DNA of 64,000 nt, taken from NCBI RefSeq assembly GCF_019320115.1, contig NC_089581.1, forward strand, positions 14,437,925 to 14,501,924, written 5' to 3'. Made by a program: the position numbers and the translations under genes. Origin of the DNA: Miscanthus floridulus (lineage: Eukaryota; Streptophyta; Magnoliopsida; Poales; Poaceae). Positions 56,018-64,000 of this stretch are shown one piece after another. The stretch's first letter is position 1. Every line of letters starts with the position of its first letter. The notes beneath the pieces are model-generated. The model was given only the letters and a program-made list of their open reading frames with translations, was not told the origin of the DNA and did no database searches.

Positions 56018-56429
56018 AACATATTTGGCGCCAGAACGGAGACCACGTCCACCATGACGGAATGGGCCATGTCGCTCCTGCGGAACCACCCGGAGGCCCT
56101 CAAGAAGGCGTAGGACGAGATCGACGCCGCCGTGGGCACCTCCCGCCTAGTGACCTCATACGACGTGTCTCACCTCGCCTACCTGCAGTGCATCATCAAC
56201 GAGACGTTGCGCCTGTACCCTGCCGCGCAGCTGCTGCTACCGCACGAGTCCTCCGCGGATTGCAAGGTCGACGGCTACGATGTGCCCCGCGGCACGATAC
56301 TGCTGGTGAACGCGTACGCTATCCACAGTGACCCGGCAGTGTGGGAGGACCTAGCCAAGTTTAGGCCGGAGCGGTTCGAGGATAGAGAGGCCGAGGGGCG
56401 GCTCTTGATGCCGTTCGGGATGGGGCGGC

Positions 56430-58225
56430 TGAAAGGTCCTAATGGCTAGAGGGGGGTGAATAGCCTAATAAAAATTTCTACAACAACACTTAACAAAATG
56501 GTTAGACAATTATAAGGCGAAGCAAGTATTGCGCTAGCCTACTCAAAATACAAGCCACCTACCACAATTCTAGTTTAGATAGTATCTACTCACACAATAG
56601 CTATGATACTACTCTATGTTAGTGTGCTCTTAAAGGCTAACTAAAGAGCCACACTAATCAAGCAAGCAAGCTCTCACAACTAGCTACACTAAAGAGCTTG
56701 TCAACTAGTTTGCGATAATGTAAAGAGAGTGATTAAGAAGATTATACCGCCGTGAAGATGAATAAACCAATCAATCACAAGGATGAATAACAATGAAGAC
56801 CAATCACCTCGGAATCAAAGATGAACACAATGATATTTACCGAGGTTCACTTGCTTGCTGGCAAGCTAGTCCTCGTTGTGGCGATTTACTCACTTGGAGG
56901 TTCACACGCTAATTGGCTTCACATGCCAAACCCTCAATAAGGTGCCACACAACCAACACAAGATGAGGATCACATAAGCCACGAGCAATCCACTAAAGTA
57001 CCTTTTGACGCTCCGTCGGGGAAAGGTCAAGAACCCCTCACAATCACCACAATCGGAGCCGGAGTCAATCACCACCTCCGCTCAACGATCCTTGCTGCTC
57101 CAAGCCATCTAGGTGGTGGCAACCACCAAAAGTAACAAGCGAAATCCACAGCGAAACACGAACACCAAGTGCCTCTAGATGAAATCACTCAAGCAATGCA
57201 CTTGGATTCACTCCCAATCTCACTATGATGATGAATCAATGATGGAGATGAGTGGGAGAGCTTTGGCTAAGCTCACAAGGTTGCTATGTCAATGAAAATG
57301 GCCAAAGTTGTGAGCCATAGCTGGCCATGGGGCTTAAATAGAACCCCCCACGAAATAGAGCCGTTATACCCCTTCATTGGGCACACTGCGCTCTGATCGA
57401 ACGCTCCGGTCATACTGATCGGACCCTGGACTCAGCGTTCGGTCCACTAATTTATGCCATATGTCACTCTGAGTTAAAACTGAATCGTCAGATCACAACG
57501 GCTAAGCGTTGACCGGACGCTCCAGCAAAACTGACCAGACCCTAGAGCCTCAGCGTCCGGTCGAGTACAGTAAGGGTCCAAATCCATTTTTCCTCGACCG
57601 GACGCATCCGATCCACCTCGACCGGACACAGCCTAGCGTCCGGTGGTATACCCTAGCTTCTGTACCGCCAAGTCAGCGCGACCGGACACAGACAGTCAGC
57701 GTCTGGTGCATTCAGATCTAGCGTCCGGTCACTTGATCGACGCTGGCATCTCCTCTATCTTCTTTACCCTTGCTCAAATGTGCTAACCACCAAGTGTATC
57801 ACCTTGTGCACATGTGTTAGCATATTTTCACAAACATTTTCAAGGGTGTTAGTTCTCCACTAGATCCTAAATACATATGCAATGAGTTAGAGCATCTAGT
57901 GGCACTTTGATAATTGCATTCCGATACGAGTTTCACTCCTCTTAATAGTATGGCTATCTATCCTAAATGTAATCACACTCTCTAAGTGTCTTGATCACCA
58001 AAACAAAATAGCTCCTACAAGTTATACCTTTGTCTTGAGCTTTTGTTTTTCTCTTTCTTCTTTTCAAGTTTAAGCCCTTGATCATCGTCATGCCATCACC
58101 ATTGTCATGCTATGATCTTCATTAGCTTCTCCACTTGAAGTGTGCTACCTATCTTATGATCACTTGATAAACTAGGTTAGCACTTAGGGTTTCATTAATT
58201 CACCAAAACCAAACTAGAGCTTTCA
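56430..58225 (-). repeat. 3' LTR of the SIRE-type element
   Basis: 1796 bp with inverted termini TGAAAG and CTTTCA. On the minus strand the polypurine tract CAAAAAGGGGGAGAT (58226-58240 on +) precedes it. It contains many copies of the word ACCGGACGC and its complement at 57400-57740. Confidence 0.92.
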
Positions 58226-59393
58226 ATCTCCCCCTTTTTGGTAATTGATGACAACCCTTATACAAAGATATGAAATAAAATTCAATTGAATCCATGTTGC
58301 TTACCCAAGCATATTTACTATTTGTAAAAGGATATGGACAAGTTTCATGAACCCCAAATGGTAGCAATTGCTCCCCCTACATATGTGCTAAGAGTTTGGA
58401 TTGTAGCTTACACATATGCTTAGATAGAAAATATAGGAGTCAATGTCTACCACATGATGCTAAGGTATAAAAGATGGACTTTTAAAGCGTGATACCAATC
58501 GGAGTGCACCAATATACCATCCTTAGCACCATGGTTAGCTTTATATCACTTGGAAACATACTTTGAAAAGATACCACTTGTAAAGACTTACTTAGAAATG
58601 AAAGTTATCTAGTGATTTCATTTCATCATTCAATCTTACAACTAACATTCATCACACAAGCATGGATGTTTAAATTTAATACTTGTGCCATGCAAGCAAA
58701 CATATGAAATGCACCATACAAGTTCATGAGCTTGCTCCCCCTACTTGTGTGCTCAAAATTTTAATTGAACCCTTTCCTTTTTCACTTTTCTCCCCCTATG
58801 TCATATATCAAGTATATCTTTATGTTTCTCTCCCTTTTATGATATTTCTCACTTTTTCACTATTCTTACTACTATCTTTGTTTCTCTCCCCTTTGTCATC
58901 AATGACCACAAAGGTTCTAAATATTGATAGTATTACTTATAGGGTCGAGATTATCAATGTTAATCAATGGGGTGAGGATCATTTTCCCAAATTTTGGTCT
59001 AGTCTAGATTATTTGCCCAAGATATTTAACTTGGTTTGATCCAAGGACAAGCTTCTTCACACCTCCAAATAAGGGTTATCTTGTACCATATTGAGTTAAA
59101 CACTTATAGCTCATTTTCTAGATTAAACACTAGGTTTACAAGCCCATAAACATGTCATATGCCATCACTAGATCAAGTCAAGCATAGAAGCAATAGTGAT
59201 ACCATATGGACATCAAAATCATTTGATTTTCATGAATGAGCCTAACAAAATAGAACCATTTGAAAGGTCCAAATGAGATTGAAAATATGACTAGATGCAC
59301 TAAACATGTCCTTAGCAAGGATGTATGCCATGCCAATCAACTTTTACCTTGGATTGCTCGAAGGAGAGGCATGTCATATGAGTAGGGAGTGCA
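58226..59393. other. Non-coding stretch between pol and the 3' LTR
   Basis: AT-rich, 1.17 kb, with the polypurine tract at its left end. SIRE relatives sometimes have an extra (env-like) reading frame here. I see no such frame on the minus strand. Confidence 0.6.
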
Positions 59394-62300
59394 TCAACAC
59401 ATATTTGAGAAATCCAATATGTTCAACTCATTCCTTAGCTTGCAAAACCTTTTCTCATCCAATGGCTTGGTGAATATATCGGCAAGTTGATCTTCGGTGC
59501 CTACACTCTCAATGCAAATGTCTCCTTTTTGTTGGTGATCTCTTATGAAATAGTGGCGGACATCAATGTGCTTGGTTCTTGCATGTTGAACTGGATTGTT
59601 GGTTAACTTGATTGCACTCTCATTATCACATAGCAATGGCACTTTCTTGAACTTAATTTCAAAGTCACTCAAGGTAGCCTTCATCCAAAACACTTGTGCA
59701 CAACAACTACCGACGAATATGTATTCGGCTTCGGCGGTTGATAATACAATACTATTTTGCTTCTTTGATGACCATGAAATAAGTGATCTTCCCAATAATT
59801 GATATGTGCCTGAGGTGCTCTGCCTTTCAACCTTGTATCCCGCATAATCTGAGTCAGAGTAACCAACTAGCTCAAACTTTGCTCTTTTGGGATACCACAA
59901 ATCAACATTTGGTGTATGCTTCAAGTACCTCAATATCCTCTTTGTAGCCTTTAAATGACTTTCTCTTGGTAAGGCTTGAAATCTTGCACACATGCATACA
60001 CTAAACATGACATCCGGCCTTAATACGGTCACATAGAGTAGGCTTCTAATCATAGACCGATATAACTTTTGATCCACCATGTTTCCACTTGCATCACTAT
60101 CCAAGTTGCCATTGGTTCTCATTGGTGTGCTAATGACTTTGCTATCAATCATGCCAAACTTCTTGATCATGTCCTTGATGTATTTGCCTTGACTCACAAA
60201 TGTACCATTCTTTAATTGCTTGATTTGAAGACCAAGGAAGTAACTCAATTCTACAATCATGGACATCTCAAACTCATTAGCCATCATCTTTCCAAACTCA
60301 TCACAAAATTCTTGATTTGTTGATCTAAATATGATATCATCAACATAGATTTGCAAGACAAATAGATCTTTTTCAATCTTCTTGATAAAAAGAGTGGTGT
60401 CAACTTTGCCCATTATGAACCCTTTAGAGAGGAGGAAGTCCCTCAATCTCTCATACCATGCTCTAGGTGCTTGCTTCAAGCCATACAATGCCTTCTTCAA
60501 CTTGTATACATGGTTGGGCCTCTTATCATCTTCAAAACCGGAAGGTTGCTCTACATATACTTCTTCATTGATGTAGCCATTGAGAAATGCACTCTTGACA
60601 TCCATTTGATAGAGCTTGATGTTGTGGGCACAAGCATAGGCTAGCAAGATTCTAATTGCTTCCAATCTAGCAACCAAGGCATATATTTCTCCAAAGTCAA
60701 GACCTTCAATTTGTGTATAGTCTTGTGCTACTAATCTTGCTTTGTTCCTTACTACTATCCCATCTTGATCTTGCTTGTTTCTAAAGACCCATTTGATTCC
60801 AATCATATTGTGTCCCTTTGGTCTTTCTACTAATTCCCATACTTGATTTCTTGTGAAGTTATTCAATTCTTCATGCATAGCATTCATCCAATCAACATCC
60901 TTTAAAGCTTCATCTATCTTCTTTGGTTCAATGGATGACACAAATGAGAAGTGTTCACAAAATGATGCCAATCTTGATCTTGTTTGTACACCTCTTGAAA
61001 TATCACCAATTATAGTGTCCAAAGGATGATCTCTTGCAATATTTGTTGGTCGGAGTATTGGAACTTAATTGCTTGCACTTGCTTAATCATTGGGTTGAGA
61101 TGATGTACTAGCCACTTGATCTTGTTCATTTTCATGAGATCCACTTGCACTAACTTGATTTGTATCATCTTGCACATTTGAGTTAGAGAGCACTTGCACT
61201 TGATCATCTTCATCTTCATTCACTTGCCTAGGCCTCAATTCACCAATATCCATGTTCTTCATGGCATTTAAAAGTTGAATGCCTCTAATATCTTCCAAGT
61301 TCTCATTATCTACTTGTGAACCCTTAGTTTTATCAAATTCAACATCATGAACCTCCTCAAGAGTACCACTATTCAAATTCCAAACTCTATATGCTTTGCT
61401 TGTAGTGGAGTAACCAAGTAGGAATCCTTCATCACATTTCTTGTCAAACTTGTCCAATCTTGTGCCTTTCTTCAAGATATAGCATTTCCAACCAAAGACC
61501 CGAAAATATGCAATGTTGGGCTTTCTACCATTCAAGAGCTCATATGGTGTCTTCTCTTTCAATCGGTAACAATAGAGGCGGTTGCTACAATAGCAAGCCG
61601 TGTTGATAGCTTCGGTCCAAAAAGATTGACTCACATTGTACTCACTAAGCATAGACCTTGCCATATCAATGAGTGTTCTATTCTTCCTCTCAACAAGTCC
61701 ATTTGATTGGGGTGTGTACTTGACTGAGAATTGATGTCTAATTCCAAATTCATCACATAACTCATCAATTCTAGTGTTCTTGAACTCACTACCATTGTCA
61801 CTTCTAACTCTCTTGATGGTTGTTTCAAACTCATTGTGAATGCCCTTGACAAATGATTTGAATGTTGCAAATACATCACTTTTGTCCACTAGAAAGAATA
61901 CCCATGTGTATCTAGTATAGTTATTCACTATCACAAATCCATATTTATTACCACCGATACTAGTGTATTGTGTTGGCCAAAACAAATCCATATGCAATAA
62001 CTCAAATGTTTTACTAGTGCTCATCATGCTTTTCTTAGGATGGATGTTTCCAACTTGTTTGTCGGCTTGACAAGAGCTACAAAGCTTATCCTTTTCAAAC
62101 ACAACATCTTTCAAGCCTTTAACTAAGTCATGCTTAATCAATCTATTCAATTATTTCATTCCAATATGACCAAGCCTTTTATGCCATAACCAACCCATGC
62201 TAGACTTAGTGAACAAGCATATAGATAATCTAGCTTCACTAGCATTGAAATCAACCAAGTATAGATTCTCATATCTAAAGCCTTTGAAGATCAAGTTAAA

Positions 62301-62610
62301 GCCATCTACGCTTATGATCTCTACATCATCTATTCCAAATATGCATTTGAATCCAAGATCACACAATTGAGCTACGGATAGCAAATTGAAGTTTAAGCTC
62401 TCTACTAGCAACACATTGGATATGCTTATGTCATTGGATATTGCAATCTTATCGAGCCCTTTGACCTTGCCTTTGTCATTGTCACCAAATGTGATACTAT
62501 CATAACCATCATTGCTATTGGTGTTGATTGAGTTGAACATTCTTGCATCACTGGTCATGTATTGAGTGCACCCACTATCAAGAACCCAATGCCTTCCTCT
62601 GGCTTTATAA
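59394..62610 (-). pseudogene. Pol polyprotein of the SIRE-type element
   Basis: On the minus strand: protease WVLDSGCTQYMTSD (about 62600), pre-integrase LWHKRLGHIGMK, then a TAA stop at 62151 where relatives read Gln. The integrase follows (TRYTWVFFLVDKSD, RSDNGSEFKNTR, YTPQSNGLVERKNRT) and ends at 61083. A further frame break lies between 61083 and 61022. Reverse transcriptase and RNase H run from 61022 to 59394, with YQMDVKSAFLNGY, LQIYVDDIIF and STAEAEYI. Stops in three places mean that no complete Pol can be made, although RT-RNase H is open for 542 codons. Confidence 0.9.
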
Positions 62611-62646
62611 TTAACCTACAAAAGAAGATCAATTCTTTTTAGGTAC

Positions 62647-63960
62647 CTAAACTTGCTGGGGTCCTTGAAGCTTAGTCACTAGGCTCTTTGTTACCCAAAT
62701 GGCTTTCTTCTTTGAGCTCATCCATGGTTTACCAATGAATTTAGCCTTCACACCATTTGTACTCTTAGTAAGCATATACCATGAATCAAGCTTAATGGAG
62801 GATACATTAGCATTTTTGCTCTTGTTTTTGCATTCTTGCTCTTTGTGACCCACTTGCTTGCAACTAGTGCAAAACCGACCATTGTTCTTCTCAAAACTAG
62901 TCTTGTGAGGAGCAAAGGCTGCTTTGCCTTTCTTGGGGTTATAGCCCAATCCCTCTTTGTAAAGAGAAGCTCTTTGGCTACCCAAGCACATAAGCAAACG
63001 GTCCTCACCACCATAAGCCTTAGCTAAGGTGTGAGTGAGCTTAGTGACCTCCTTCTTGAGGTTCTCATTCTCAACCACTAGTGAGGTGTCACAAGTGAGA
63101 CCATCACTACTAGATGAGGTAGAAGTAGAAGTGCTACAAGAAGGGTTAGTAGGAGCAACAATGATAGGCATATATAGTGATTCATCAATTATATCACAAG
63201 TTAAACCTACATTGCAAGTTTCAACATGCTTCTTTTTATTTTGCTCATCAAGTAAAGAGAAATGAGCCTTTTCAAGCTTTTTGTGAGCTTTGCCAAGCTT
63301 CTCATTGGCTTCCTCTAGCCTCTCATGAGATGCATTGAGCTCATCAAAGGCTTGCTTAAGGGCTTTTAGTTCCTTACGCAAGCTTTTGCATTCCCTTCTC
63401 TTGATATCAAAGTGTTCTATAGCATCTTCTAGCATGTCAATTAATTCATCCTTAGCAGGTTCATCATCATCACTATCATTATCATTTTCATTTTCATGTT
63501 CATTATCATCAACATGTTCTTCATCACTTTCATCACCACAAGATTGTACCTTAGTGGCGTTAGCCATGAAGCATGATGAAGATTCGAAGAGAGAAGGCTT
63601 CTCATTGATGGCAATGCTTGCAAGAACCTTCTTCTTAGTGGTCTTGTGATCATCACTATCATTATCATCATCACTTGAGGAAGCATCACTATCCCAAGTG
63701 ACTACATATGAACCACCCTTCTTCTTCTTAAAGGTCATCTTGTCCTTCTCTTTCTTTTCCTTCTTGTCCTTCTTCTTGTTCTTCTTATTGTCATCATCAT
63801 TGTCACTATTGTATGGGCATTGAGCAACAAGATGATCTTTGCTTCCACACTTGAAGCACCTTCTTGACTCTTCTTTGTTCTTGAATGAAGACTTCTTTCT
63901 TCTAGCACGGTAGTCCTTCTTCACCATGAACTTGCCAAATCTCTTGACAAATAGAGCCAT
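62647..63960 (-). CDS. Gag protein of the SIRE-type element (N-terminus outside the window)
   Basis: 437 codons open to the right edge region. Two CCHC knuckles occur: CFKCGSKDHLVAQC (about 63850) and CTSCKQVGHKEQEC (about 62850). Between them are a Lys-rich stretch, long Asp/Asn runs coded by ATGATG-type repeats, and a predicted coiled coil (LKALKQAFDELNASHERLEE). Gag packages the element RNA. The true start is probably beyond 64000. Confidence 0.85.
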   Translation of the reverse strand: MALFVKRFGKFMVKKDYRARRKKSSFKNKEESRRCFKCGSKDHLVAQCPYNSDNDDDNKKNKKKDKKEKKEKDKMTFKKKKGGSYVVTWDSDASSSDDDNDSDDHKTTKKKVLASIAINEKPSLFESSSCFMANATKVQSCGDESDEEHVDDNEHENENDNDSDDDEPAKDELIDMLEDAIEHFDIKRRECKSLRKELKALKQAFDELNASHERLEEANEKLGKAHKKLEKAHFSLLDEQNKKKHVETCNVGLTCDIIDESLYMPIIVAPTNPSCSTSTSTSSSSDGLTCDTSLVVENENLKKEVTKLTHTLAKAYGGEDRLLMCLGSQRASLYKEGLGYNPKKGKAAFAPHKTSFEKNNGRFCTSCKQVGHKEQECKNKSKNANVSSIKLDSWYMLTKSTNGVKAKFIGKPWMSSKKKAIWVTKSLVTKLQGPQQV

Positions 63961-64000
63961 CTTCTTATCATCATCATCATCCCAAGATTCATCTTCTTCA

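Larger units (their letters stand above)
52528..56429 (+). pseudogene. CYP81A-like P450 (relic C), stopped and truncated by a copia element
   Basis: Exon 1 (52528-53442) is open, 305 codons, beginning MDEAYLAVLSVAFLFLLHYL. Relative to A it lacks three residues in the AHRVACMSS segment and the three residues FGV in WFDVFGVRNK. The intron is about 2.6 kb (53443-56017) because of inserted DNA. Exon 2 starts at 56018 with NIFGARTETT, so the I-helix Gly is Arg. A TAG at 56111-56113 replaces a Gln codon. The ExxR motif (NETLR) and FRPERFED are intact. The frame runs to FGMGR and is then cut by the LTR at 56430, before the heme Cys. The rest of exon 2, if present, lies beyond the right edge. The three shared promoter blocks suggest it was once expressed like A and B. 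Confidence 0.92.
56430..64000 (-). mobile_element. SIRE/Opie-type Ty1-copia retrotransposon (partial at the right edge)
   Basis: The 3' LTR is at 56430-58225 and coding runs on the minus strand to beyond 63960, so the 5' LTR is outside the window. The polypurine tract abuts the LTR. The Gag is long with two zinc knuckles and a Lys/Asp-rich spacer, and the Pol ends in NELNILDFSNMC; both features fit the SIRE (Maximus) lineage. It interrupts the heme loop of P450 relic C after GGATGGGGCGGC. GCGGC (56425-56429) would be the left target duplication. Confidence 0.9.

Overview
The window is repeat-rich plant nuclear DNA. Three things suggest a panicoid grass, probably Andropogoneae (sorghum, sugarcane, Miscanthus or maize relatives): GC-rich, one-intron CYP81A-type P450 genes, a CACTA transposon with the grass-typical subterminal motif CTTTAGTCCCGG, and SIRE/Opie-type copia LTRs. 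The species itself cannot be read from the sequence. I see no bacterial genes, CRISPR arrays, rRNA or tRNA genes.

The host content is a cluster of five CYP81-like cytochrome P450 loci, of which only two look functional. These are gene A (39600-41468, 519 aa) and gene B (48115-49788, 511 aa), both on the + strand. Each has two exons, a membrane anchor, the I-helix AGTETT motif, ExxR, PERF and a complete heme loop. Three relics accompany them. Relic 1 (5773-8657, +) has nonsense and frameshift lesions and three transposon insertions. Relic 2 (16557-18079, -) keeps only exon 2. Relic C (52528-56429, +) is cut by a copia element exactly in the heme-binding loop. A, B and C share upstream blocks and a TATA box about 100-130 bp before the ATG.

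The rest is layered transposons. From left to right: a copia LTR end (1-1207); MITEs in AT-rich DNA; relic 1 with a MITE at its start codon and a hAT-like element carrying a RING-H2 gene fragment; a degenerate 6.8 kb copia element with both LTRs (9479-16246); relic 2 with a second hAT-like insertion; and a long-TIR element (about 18937-20985). Next is a complete 14.4 kb CACTA element (21466-35831) with CAG target duplications, inserted into a LINE remnant. It is followed by a 1.2 kb retroposon with 15-bp duplications, genes A and B, a three-level transposon nest (42860-45356), and a SIRE-type copia element running off the right edge (56430-64000).

The CACTA element is the most unusual object. 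It carries an apparently intact two-exon GRF-type zinc-finger protein with a C-terminal membrane segment, a broken TNP2 transposase that contains a solo LTR, and a broken TNPA-like gene ending in a Ulp1/C48 cysteine-protease domain whose His, Asp, Gln and Cys residues are still visible. It also has an internal block of subterminal-type repeats in front of the second gene, and a triplicated unit of about 470 bp that can fold back on itself. Coordinates of element ends and splice sites come from reading the sequence by eye.
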